Shown in pieces: positions 52,307 to 61,000 of a stretch of DNA of 64,000 bases (position 1 is its first letter; each line of letters begins with the position of its first letter). The notes beneath the pieces were generated by a model. It had not been told where the DNA came from, searched no databases, and worked only from the letters and a program-made list of their open reading frames with translations. The stretch lies in the NCBI RefSeq assembly GCF_014268935.2, contig NZ_JABWRJ020000001.1, forward strand, positions 930,001-994,000. The letters are read 5' to 3'. This DNA is from Pseudomonas peradeniyensis (GTDB lineage: Bacteria > Pseudomonadota > Gammaproteobacteria > Pseudomonadales > Pseudomonadaceae). The translations under genes were made by a program, and so were the position numbers.

Positions 52307-53027
52307 AGTGTCCGCGCTGCACAAGTACTACGGCGACAACCACGTGCTCAAGGGGGTCGACCTGAGCATCGAGGAGGGCGAGGTGGTGGCCATCATCGGT
52401 CGCAGCGGCTCGGGCAAGAGCACCTTCCTGCGCACCCTCAACGGCCTGGAGTCGATCAGCGACGGGGTGATCGAGGTGGATGGCGAGTACCTCGACGCCG
52501 GCCGTGCCGATCTGCGCGCGCTGCGCCAGAAGGTCGGCATGGTGTTCCAGCAGTTCAACCTGTTCCCGCACCTGACCGTGGGCGAGAACGTGATGCTGGC
52601 GCCCCAGGTGGTGAAGAAGGCCGGCAGGGCCGAGGCACGCCAGCTGGCCGAGCGGATGCTGGAGCGGGTAGGGCTGGGCGACAAGATCGACGCCTACCCC
52701 GACCGCCTTTCCGGCGGGCAGCAGCAGCGGGTGGCCATCGCCCGGGCGCTGGCCATGTCGCCCAAGGTGCTGCTGTGCGACGAGATCACCTCGGCGCTGG
52801 ACCCGGAGCTGGTCAACGAAGTGCTGGGCGTGGTGCGCCAGCTGGCGAAGGAGGGCATGACCCTGGTCATGGTCACCCACGAGATGCGCTTTGCCCGCGA
52901 GGTGGGCGACAAGCTGGTGTTCATGCACCAGGGCAAGGTGCACGAGACCGGTCACCCACGCGAAGTGTTCGCTGCGCCGCGTACGGCGGAACTGGCCAAC
53001 TTCATCGGTGCGGTGGCGGGGACCTGA
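52293..53027 (+). CDS. ABC transporter ATP-binding protein (polar amino-acid type)
   Basis: 244 residues. Walker A GRSGSGKST, Q-loop MVFQQFNLFPHLTVGENV, signature LSGGQQQRV, Walker B VLLCDEITSALDPE, H-loop MVTHEM. Last gene of the operon, converging with the aroE-like gene 52 bp away. Confidence 0.92.
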   Translation: MPLLRVSALHKYYGDNHVLKGVDLSIEEGEVVAIIGRSGSGKSTFLRTLNGLESISDGVIEVDGEYLDAGRADLRALRQKVGMVFQQFNLFPHLTVGENVMLAPQVVKKAGRAEARQLAERMLERVGLGDKIDAYPDRLSGGQQQRVAIARALAMSPKVLLCDEITSALDPELVNEVLGVVRQLAKEGMTLVMVTHEMRFAREVGDKLVFMHQGKVHETGHPREVFAAPRTAELANFIGAVAGT

Positions 53028-53079
53028 GGGCTGCATCGCTTCATTGCGGAGCAGCCCAGATTGCGCAAGCGCGGCCTTG

Positions 53080-53925
53080 CTAGAAACTGGCGAAGTGCGC
53101 CTGCATGCGCTTGGCATCGGCCGGGCGCCCGCTAAACAGCTCGAAGGCCTTGACCGCCTGGAACACCGCCATGGTGCCGCCATCCAGGGTGCGGCAGCCC
53201 AGGGCCCGGGCATGGCGCAGCAGCTCGGTCTCCAGGGGGAAGTAGATGATCTCCGCCACCCACAGCCGTGGGTGCAGCAGCGCGGGCGGCAAGGGGGTGC
53301 CGGGCAGTTTGGCCATGCCCACGGGCGTGGTGTTGACCAGGCCATCGGCCTCGGCCACCGCGCCGGCCAGGTCTTCGCCGAGCACGGCGCGACCGGCGCC
53401 GAAACGCTGGGTGAGATTGTCTACCAGCGCCCGGGCACGGGCCTGGTCCACCTCGAACAACTGCAAGCGCTCGACGCCTTCGGCCAGCAGCGCATGGGCC
53501 ACCGCCGCACCCGCGCCGCCCGCGCCCAGCTGCACCACCTGACGCCGCGCGACGCCGGGCAGGCCGCGTCGCAAGCCTTCGGCGAAGCCCAGGCAGTCGG
53601 TGTTGTGGCCCACCCGTCGACCCTCGCGCAGCACCACGGTGTTCACTGCGCCAATGCCGCGGGCTTCGTCCGACAGTTCGTCGAGCAGTGGCAGGATCGC
53701 CTGCTTGAACGGGAAGGTGATGTTGAGCCCGGTGAAACCGGTGCGTTCGGCGGCATCGAGCAGGGCGGGCAGGGCGCTGTCGTCCAGGCCCAGCTGGTCG
53801 GCGTCGATCAGCCGGTACAGGTAGCGCAGCGCCTGGGCGTCGCCTTCATGCTCGTGCAGCGCCGGGGTGCGCGAGGCCTGGATGCCACGGCCGATGAGGC
53901 CGGCGAGGATGCCCGCGCCGTTCAT
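53080..53925 (-). CDS. Shikimate/quinate dehydrogenase, AroE/RifI2 type
   Basis: 281 residues. AroE fold: [17 protein letters not shown] with the catalytic Lys, [13 protein letters not shown] with Asn/Asp, Rossmann loop [23 protein letters not shown]. The usual N-terminal S-x-S substrate motif is SRT here. The NADP-selecting NRT-type motif after beta-2 is replaced by FEVDQARA, whose acidic residues favour NAD. Both point to a catabolic enzyme rather than biosynthetic AroE. ATG 53925 overlaps the aroQ stop. Confidence 0.85.
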   Translation of the reverse strand: MNGAGILAGLIGRGIQASRTPALHEHEGDAQALRYLYRLIDADQLGLDDSALPALLDAAERTGFTGLNITFPFKQAILPLLDELSDEARGIGAVNTVVLREGRRVGHNTDCLGFAEGLRRGLPGVARRQVVQLGAGGAGAAVAHALLAEGVERLQLFEVDQARARALVDNLTQRFGAGRAVLGEDLAGAVAEADGLVNTTPVGMAKLPGTPLPPALLHPRLWVAEIIYFPLETELLRHARALGCRTLDGGTMAVFQAVKAFELFSGRPADAKRMQAHFASF

Positions 53926-54371
53926 GCCGCGTGCTCGCGCAGGTGTTCGCTGAAGTAGCTCAGGGCCATGCGGTAGCCCTGGCTGCCGAGGCCGCAGATC
54001 ACCCCCACGGCGATGCTGGAGACAAACGACAGGTGGCGGAACGGCTCGCGCCTGTGCACGTTGGACAGGTGTACCTCGATCACCGGCAGCTCGCTGGCCA
54101 CCAGGGCGTCGCGGATGGCCACCGAGGTGTGGGTCCAGGCGGCGGGGTTGATCAGGATGCCGTGGCAGCGGCCACGGGCGGCATGGATCCAGTCGAGCAG
54201 CTCGCCTTCGTGGTTGGTCTGGCGGAACTCCAGTTCCAGGCCGAGCTCGGCGGCGCTGGTGGCGCACAGCCGGGCCAGGTCGGCGAGGGTTTCGTGGCCG
54301 TACTGGGTGGGTTCGCGGGTGCCCAGCAGGTTGAGGTTGGGGCCGTTGAGCACGAGGATTCGGGGTGTCAT
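53922..54371 (-). CDS. aroQ: Type II 3-dehydroquinate dehydratase
   Basis: 149 residues, standard length. [14 protein letters not shown] at the start, catalytic Tyr in [37 protein letters not shown] and [12 protein letters not shown] with the catalytic His. Reversibly dehydrates 3-dehydroquinate. Cotranscribed with the dehydrogenase (ATGA overlap), so it likely serves quinate degradation here. Confidence 0.93.
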   Translation of the reverse strand: MTPRILVLNGPNLNLLGTREPTQYGHETLADLARLCATSAAELGLELEFRQTNHEGELLDWIHAARGRCHGILINPAAWTHTSVAIRDALVASELPVIEVHLSNVHRREPFRHLSFVSSIAVGVICGLGSQGYRMALSYFSEHLREHAA

Positions 54372-54409
54372 GACGGGGCGTCGCTTTGTTGTTTTTGGAT
54401 GCTTCGATA

Positions 54410-54436
54410 ATTGTACTATCTGGTTAGTTTGGTCAA
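54410..54436 (-). promoter_or_regulatory. Probable promoter of aroQ and the dehydrogenase
   Basis: Minus strand TTGACC and TACAAT separated by 15 bp, giving a start near 54403 and a ~30-nt leader. Spacing is short of ideal. Confidence 0.4.
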
Positions 54437-54481
54437 ATGGTGGACTGTATAAAGCGGGCGATTATCGGCTGCCTGTACCGG

Positions 54482-54622
54482 CCCTATCGCGGGGCAAGCC
54501 CGCTCCCACGCTGGTGATGCCTGCAACTCTGCTCCCTGTAGGAGATCACACAGCCCTTCCGGGCAGCGCTGTCGCGCAGGGAACAGGGTTCCAGCGTGGG
54601 AGCGGGCTTGCCCCGCGACAGG
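54482..54622. repeat. Inverted pair of REP elements
   Basis: CGCGGGGCAAGCCCGCTCCC at 54488 and the inverted GGGAGCGGGCTTGCCCCGCG at 54598, about 90 bp apart, between the divergent aroQ and mqo genes. Confidence 0.8.
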
Positions 54623-54722
54623 GCCGGTACAGGCGATAACCAGCATCCTGACCATACCCGATTAAATCAGTCGGCTAAGCTTGTTTCCGCAGACGCACGG
54701 AACGACCAATACGGGAGAGCAC

Positions 54723-56297
54723 ATGAACATCAGCAAAACGCCCAGGTGGGCAGTCGCGGCACTGGTCCTGGCCCTGGGGCTTCACGCCCATGCCGCCGAC
54801 AGCAAGCGGGTCGATGTGCTGCTGGTGGGCGGCGGCATCATGAGTTCCACGCTGGCGGTCTGGCTCAACGAACTGGAGCCGGGCTGGTCGATGGAGATGG
54901 TCGAGCGCCTGGACAAGGTCGCCGAGGAAAGCTCCAACGGCTGGAACAACGCCGGTACCGGCCACTCGGCGCTGGCCGAGCTCAACTACACCCCGGAGAA
55001 GGACGGCAAGATCGACATCAGCAAGGCGGTGGAGATCAACGAGTCGTTCCAGATCACCCGCCAGTTCCTCGCCTGGCAGGTCAAGCAGGGGGTGCTGAAG
55101 AACCCGCGCTCGTTCATCAACACCACGCCGCACATGAGCTTTGTCTGGGGCGACGACAACATCCGCTTCCTCAGGAAACGCTACGAGGCGCTGCAGGCCA
55201 GTCCGCTGTTCAAACCCATGCAGTACTCCGAGGATCACGCGCAGATCGCCAAGTGGGTGCCGCTGATGATGGAGGGGCGCGACCCCAACCAGAAGCTCGC
55301 CGTCACCTGGACGCCGATCGGCACCGACGTCAACTTCGGCGAAATCACCCGCCAGTACGTGGGCTACCTGCAGACCCGGCCCAACTTCGACCTCAAGCTG
55401 TCCAGCGAGGTGGAAAACATCACCCGCAATGACGATGGCAGCTGGCACGTCGAGTACAAGAACCTCAAGGACGGCAGCACCTCGACCACCGACGCCAAGT
55501 TCCTGTTCATCGGCGCCGGCGGCGCGGCGCTGCCGTTGCTGCAGAAGTCCGGCATCGACGAGGCCAAGGACTATGCCGGCTTCCCGGTGGGCGGCTCGTT
55601 CCTGGTCACCGACAACCCGGCCATCGCCCAGCGCCACATGGCCAAGGCCTATGGCATCGCCGCCACCGGCGCGCCGCCGATGTCGGTGCCGCACCTGGAC
55701 ACCCGGGTGCTCGACGGCAAGCGCATGATCCTGTTCGGGCCGTTTGCCACCTTCTCCACCAAGTTCCTCAAGGAAGGTTCGCTGCTCGACCTGTTCGCCA
55801 GCATGTCGCTGCACAACACCTGGCCGATGGTGCGGGTCGGGGTGCGCGAGTTCGACCTGGTGCAGTACCTGATCGGCCAGCTGATGCAGTCCGACGATGA
55901 CCGTTTCGCCGCGCTGCAGACCTACTTCCCCGAGGCCAAGAAGGCAGACTGGCGCCTGTGGCAGGCCGGCCAGCGGGTGCAGATCATCAAGAAGGACGAA
56001 AACCAGGGCGGGGTGCTGAAGCTGGGCACCGAGGTGGTGACGTCCAAGGATGGCAGCATCGCCGGGCTGCTCGGCGCCTCGCCGGGCGCCTCGACCGCGC
56101 CGCCGATCATGCTCGACCTGCTGAACAAGGTGTTCAAGGACAAGGTGGCCACGCCCGAGTGGCAGGCGAAGATCAAGCAGATCATCCCGTCCTACGGCAT
56201 CCGCCTGAACGAGCACCCGGACAAGGTCCAGGAAGAGTGGGCCTACACCAGCGAGGTCCTGCAACTGGCGACGCCCAGCGAGGTTGCCGCGCCCTGA
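54723..56297 (+). CDS. mqo: Malate:quinone oxidoreductase
   Basis: 524 residues. FAD-binding [19 protein letters not shown], then the Mqo hallmarks [42 protein letters not shown], and [17 protein letters not shown] near the end. Oxidises L-malate to oxaloacetate and feeds the quinone pool. The N-terminus is a hydrophobic, signal-peptide-like stretch ([15 protein letters not shown], about residues 11-25), unusual for Mqo. ATG 54723 has GGGAGA ahead. Confidence 0.93.
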   Translation: MNISKTPRWAVAALVLALGLHAHAADSKRVDVLLVGGGIMSSTLAVWLNELEPGWSMEMVERLDKVAEESSNGWNNAGTGHSALAELNYTPEKDGKIDISKAVEINESFQITRQFLAWQVKQGVLKNPRSFINTTPHMSFVWGDDNIRFLRKRYEALQASPLFKPMQYSEDHAQIAKWVPLMMEGRDPNQKLAVTWTPIGTDVNFGEITRQYVGYLQTRPNFDLKLSSEVENITRNDDGSWHVEYKNLKDGSTSTTDAKFLFIGAGGAALPLLQKSGIDEAKDYAGFPVGGSFLVTDNPAIAQRHMAKAYGIAATGAPPMSVPHLDTRVLDGKRMILFGPFATFSTKFLKEGSLLDLFASMSLHNTWPMVRVGVREFDLVQYLIGQLMQSDDDRFAALQTYFPEAKKADWRLWQAGQRVQIIKKDENQGGVLKLGTEVVTSKDGSIAGLLGASPGASTAPPIMLDLLNKVFKDKVATPEWQAKIKQIIPSYGIRLNEHPDKVQEEWAYTSEVLQLATPSEVAAP

Positions 56298-56306
56298 GCA
56301 AGCGCC

Positions 56307-56340
56307 AGCTCCCACAGGTTGGCGAGGTCCCTGTGGGAGC
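56307..56340. repeat. Short inverted repeat, REP-like
   Basis: AGCTCCCACAGG and CCTGTGGGAGC flank a 10-base loop after mqo. Resembles half of the REP core and could end the mqo transcript. Confidence 0.55.
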
Positions 56341-56695
56341 CGGCTTGCCGGCGATGCGCCGCGTCAGCGGCGCCCTTATTGTCGACACCGGCTGCATCTT
56401 TTTTTGCCCTCTGCGCAAACACCCGAGTGAGCAAGCGGCCATCCTCCGGACCGCTCCCGCCCGTATCGTCTGATTGAGCCCGCGACATCCCAGCGTGAGG
56501 CGCGCAAACCGCCCTCCGACACCCGAGCTTTTCCCCGCCGAACTCCCGATGTTTTTTCCTCTGCCTGTCACCACAAGCTGCGAATGTTGCCTCCGTGGAC
56601 AGGCCGCCAGCCCCTCTGGATCAGGGTATGCGGCCTGTGCCCACAGCAATGCGCGACCCACTCAACGTATGAACACGACGATAGGAGATTGCTTC
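56341..56695. other. Upstream region of the DING gene, no clear feature
   Basis: About 355 bases. A ribosome site TAGGAGA stands 8 bp ahead of the next ATG. I looked for a Pho box and found only a single CTGTCA half (56565) without its partner, so no control site is claimed. Confidence 0.4.
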
Positions 56696-57844
56696 ATGTT
56701 TAAGCGTACTGTGATCGCCGCCTCCCTGGTGGCTGCTACCCTGGCTTCGGCCCAATCCATGGCTGCTGTTGTCGGTGGCGGCGCCACCCTGCCGGAAAAC
56801 CTCTACAACGGCACTTCGACCCTGCCACGCCTGCTGCCGGCCGATTTCAGCTACACCGGCGTGGGCAGCGGCGGTGGCAAGACGGCGTTCCTGACCAACG
56901 CACCGGCCTCGATCAACCAGCCGGCCGGCACCAACGTCGACTTCGCCGGCAGCGACTCTGTGCTGAGCGCTTCCGAGCTGTCGACCTACAACAGCAACAA
57001 GGCCGCCACCTGGGGCAAACTGGTACAGATCCCGTCCGTGGGCACTTCTGTCGCCATCCCCTACAAGAAGTCGGGCGTGACCAACCTGCAACTGACCGGC
57101 GCCCAGTTGTGCGCCGTGTTCTCCGGCACCACCACCACCTGGGGCCAGCTGCTGGGCAGCGCCGACACCACCCCGATCAAGGTGATCTACCGCTCCGGCA
57201 GCAGCGGCACCACCGAGTTGCTGTCGCGTTTCCTGGCTGACTCCTGCCCATCGTCCTTCGTGGTCAGCAGCACCTTCACCACCGCCAACGTCGGCAGCGA
57301 ACCGGCCACCTGGCAAGCCGTTGCCGGCAGCGCCGATGTGGTCAACGCGGTCAACGCCACCGATGGCACCATCGGCTACGTCAGCCCTGACTATGTCGCC
57401 ACCAACAACAACGCCGTGGTCGCTCGCGTCAGCAAGAACGCCATGGCCGCCGGCACCGCGCCGCTGCCGACCGCCGCCAACGCCCGTACCGCCCTGGGCA
57501 CCGCCGTCGCCCCGAGCACCGCGGCCGATCGCGCCGACCCAAGCAAGTGGGTGCCGATCTTCAACGCCGGTGGCATCGTTCCGACCTCGGGCTACCCGAT
57601 CGTCGGCTACACCAACCTGCTGGTCGGCCAGTGCTACCAGACCGCGGCTGACGCCACTGCCGTGCGCAGCTTCCTGAACGACCTGTACTCCGGCACCAAG
57701 GCCGCCACCATCGCCCAGCACTCCTTTGTCAGCCTGCCGGCCGCCTACGCCGCCGAGGTCAAGAAGGTGTTCCTGGACAACGGCTACAACGAAGGCACCG
57801 ACATCGCCAACGCTTCGGTCTGCAACGGTATCGGCCGTCTGTAA
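56696..57844 (+). CDS. DING/PstS-type phosphate-binding exoprotein
   Basis: 382 residues with signal peptide (VIAASLVAATLASAQSMA, cleaved near residue 23). Mature start AVVGGGATLPENLYNG parallels the DINGGGATLP opening of DING proteins. Conserved blocks follow: YTGVGSGGGKTAFL, FAGSDSVLSASELSTY, GKLVQIPSVGTSVAIPYKKSG, YRSGSSGTTELLSRFL, and the end VCNGIGRL, the family's closing CNGIGR. Cysteines pair as in DING proteins. Binds phosphate; a P. aeruginosa relative is exported by a type II system. Confidence 0.87.
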   Translation: MFKRTVIAASLVAATLASAQSMAAVVGGGATLPENLYNGTSTLPRLLPADFSYTGVGSGGGKTAFLTNAPASINQPAGTNVDFAGSDSVLSASELSTYNSNKAATWGKLVQIPSVGTSVAIPYKKSGVTNLQLTGAQLCAVFSGTTTTWGQLLGSADTTPIKVIYRSGSSGTTELLSRFLADSCPSSFVVSSTFTTANVGSEPATWQAVAGSADVVNAVNATDGTIGYVSPDYVATNNNAVVARVSKNAMAAGTAPLPTAANARTALGTAVAPSTAADRADPSKWVPIFNAGGIVPTSGYPIVGYTNLLVGQCYQTAADATAVRSFLNDLYSGTKAATIAQHSFVSLPAAYAAEVKKVFLDNGYNEGTDIANASVCNGIGRL

Positions 57845-57847
57845 GCG

Positions 57848-57921
57848 ACACGCGAAAGCCCAAGCCCGCAACGGGCGGACAACCGACGGTGGCCGGCACG
57901 GCACTGTCGGTTTTCGCGTGT
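57848..57921. terminator. Large stem-loop after the DING gene
   Basis: Outer perfect 10-bp arms ACACGCGAAA / TTTCGCGTGT enclose AGCCCG-CGGGC and ACCGAC-GTCGGT hairpins. Just beyond the stop; a TTTT lies at the foot. Probably transcript end or mRNA protection. Confidence 0.45.
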
Positions 57922-58051
57922 GCGCGTAACCCAGGCAGATGAACTTTGCATGACAAAGCTTCGGTCCGGGCCCGGGCCGACTGCCTTATGGCAAAGCGGC
58001 ATCACGACCGCACCGACCTGCCTTCCATCACCCAGTACAAGGAACCCTGCG

Positions 58052-61000
58052 ATGTCGCGCGGCCAGCACCAGCCAGACCTTCCAGCCACTGTCGTCCGGC
58101 GCCGCCGCCAGCCTGCGGGCCATGAGCCAATGCTGCTCAAGCCCCTGGCCCAGGCCATCGCGCTGCTGATGCTGGCGGGCACGGCCCAGGCCGCGCAGCC
58201 GTTCAGCTCGGCCTGGTTCGCGGCCAAGGGCGCCGCGCCTGCGGCGGGGGGCGGCGCGGGCGGCGGCAGCGTGCAACTGCCCGGCGCGCCACCGCCGCTG
58301 GCACAGCAGCAGCGCCTGAACCAGCAGTTCCAGCGTTCGGTGGGCAACCTCAACAATACCGTGGCCGCAATTGCCGCGCAGCAGGCCGCCCAGGCCGCCG
58401 GGCGCACCCTGGCCCAGGTGCAGCCGCAGACGGTGCCCAACGGCCTGGGCGAGGGCGGCCTGAAGGTCGACGAGAACCCGCTGACCAAGGGTTGGCAGAA
58501 CGCCAAGGCACCGCAGCAGAGCCAGGTGGGCGGCAGGACGCAGGTGCTGATCGAGCAGACCGCCGACAAGGCGATCCTCAACTGGGAGACCTTCAACGTC
58601 GGCCGCGACACCACGGTCAAGTTCGACCAGCAGGCGCAGTGGGCGGTGCTCAACCGGGTCAACGATCCCAATGCCCGGCCGAGCCAGATCCAGGGCCAGA
58701 TCGAGGCCCAGGGCACGGTGATGCTGGTCAACCGCAACGGTGTGGTATTCAACGGCAGCAGCCAGGTCAACGTGCGCAACCTGGTGGCGGCGGCGGCGCA
58801 GGTCAGCGACGAGCAGTTCCGCGAGCGTGGGCTTTATGTCGACAACAACGGTAGCCAGGCCACCTTCACCGAGGCCGCCGGCAAGCTCCAGGTCGAGCGC
58901 GGCGCGCAGTTGCAGACCCGCGCGCCGGCCACCTCCACCGAGGGGGGCGGCTACGTGCTGTTGCTGGGCAGCGAGGTGAGCAACGAAGGCCAGATCATCA
59001 CGCCTCAGGGCCAGGCCACGCTTGCCGCCGGTGACGCCTTCTACATCCGTCGGGGCAAGGGCACCCAGGCCAACGCCTTCTCCACCACCCGCGGCAACGA
59101 GGTCGCCAGCAGCCTGAAGGCCGGCAGCAGCGCCGGCAGCGTGGTCAACGGCGGCTTGATCCAGGCGGCGGGCGGCGACATCACCCTGACCGGCCATGCC
59201 GTGCGCCAGGACGGCGTGGCCCTGGCCAGCACCGCGGTGGACCGGCGCGGCAGCATCCACCTGCTCAATTCGGCCAGTGACGCCAGCGGCACGGTCAGTT
59301 TCGGCAAGGGCAGCGTCACCGCCGTGCTGCTCGATGACAGCCAGGCCCTCGACAGTCAGCGGGAGGCTTCGCGGCAGGCGATGGATGGCGCCAGCGGCAA
59401 CAATGCCACGGGCCGCTTCGACAACCTGAGCAAGGTCATCGATCGCCCCGAACAGTCGCGGGTGGAGGTGGTCAGTGGCGGCACCGTGCACTTCCAGGAA
59501 GGCGCCCTGACCCTGGCCACCGGTGGCCAGGTGGCGGTCAGCGCCGGGCTGCGCAGCCTGGTGGACGATGGCGCGCGCATCGACGTGGCCGGGGCCCTCG
59601 GGGTCAAGGTGGCCATGGAAAGCAATGTGATCAAGATCAACGTGCAGGGCAACGAGCAGCGCGACGCTGCCGGTAACCGTGACAAGGGCGGCCTGATCAA
59701 CAGCGATGTGTGGGTCGATGTGCGGGAGCTGGTGCATGTCGGGAAGGGCGTCAACGGCTACGCCAGCGATCGTTGGTACACCGCCGGTGGCCTGCTCGAG
59801 GTCGGCGGCTACCTCGGCACCCGCAACCACAGTGTCGGCGAGTGGATGGCCCAGGGCGGCACGGTGACCTTCACCGGACAGGACCTGGTGACCCGTGCCG
59901 GCGCCGAGATCAACCTGTCCGGTGGCACCCTGGCGGTGCAGGACGGCTACGTCCGCCAGAGCTGGTTGCGCGGCGAGGACGGACGCCTGTACGAACTGTC
60001 GCGGGCCCCGGGTGACCTGCTCTACACCGGCCTGTACAAAGGCTACGAGGCGCACAGCGCGCGCTGGGACCAGACCCGCACCTTCTACAACCCGCTGATC
60101 GCCCCCGGCCAGCGCTTCGAGCAGGGCTACACCGTGGGGCGCGATGCCGGCAGCCTGGTGGTGGCGACCCACAGCGCGGTGCTCGATGGCCAACTGATCG
60201 GCCAGACCTGGCAGGACGAGCGCCAGGTCCAGGCGCCGGTGCGCGGACGCGACGGCTATAGCCAGGTCCACAGTGCCCGAGCCCAGGGCGCGCAGCTGGT
60301 AATCGGCCAACAGGTGCCCGGCTATCTCAACGATGCCAAGGCGCTGGGCTTCAGCCTGACACCGGTCATGCAGCAGGTGCTGGTGCGTCAAGGGGCCGGT
60401 GGGCAGAGCGCCGATGTCGGCCTGCAGGCACCGCTCGACGACAAACGTCGCGGGCAACTGCTGTTCGACAGTGACTGGCTCAACGGCTTGGCCCTGGGCG
60501 GCCTGACGGTCGCCGCCCAGCAGCGTATCCAGGTCGATGATGCCCTGCGTCTGGCCGACGGTGGCAGCCTGACGCTTTATGCCCCGCAGGTGCAGGTCAA
60601 TGCCGACCTGACCGCCAGGGGCGGGGAGATGGTTCTGGGTGATGTGCTCAGGCAGCGGGTCCTCGCCAGCCTGCAGGACCTGCCGCTTGTTACTCCGACA
60701 GGGTTGCGCGCGCAGGTCGGCGTGGCCGCCGGCGTGCGCCTGGATGTCAGCGGCTTGCGCAGCGAGGATGCGAATCCCGGTGACCGAGCCTGGCGCAACG
60801 GCGGCAGCCTGAGCCTGCGCAGCAGCGGCGATGTGCTGCTGGACAGCGGCAGCGTGCTGGACGTGTCCGGCGGTGTGGTGCGCCGTGAAGCCAGCCGTCT
60901 GCTCGGCGGCAGTGGCGGCAACCTGACCTTGCAGAGCAGCGCGCTGAACAGTACCGGGACCGGCCGGATGCGCCTCGACGGTGAGCTGCGCGGCTACGGC

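Noticed and set aside
56563..56583. Pho box upstream of the DING gene
   Set aside because: Only one CTGTCA half-site; the second half at 11-bp spacing does not match.
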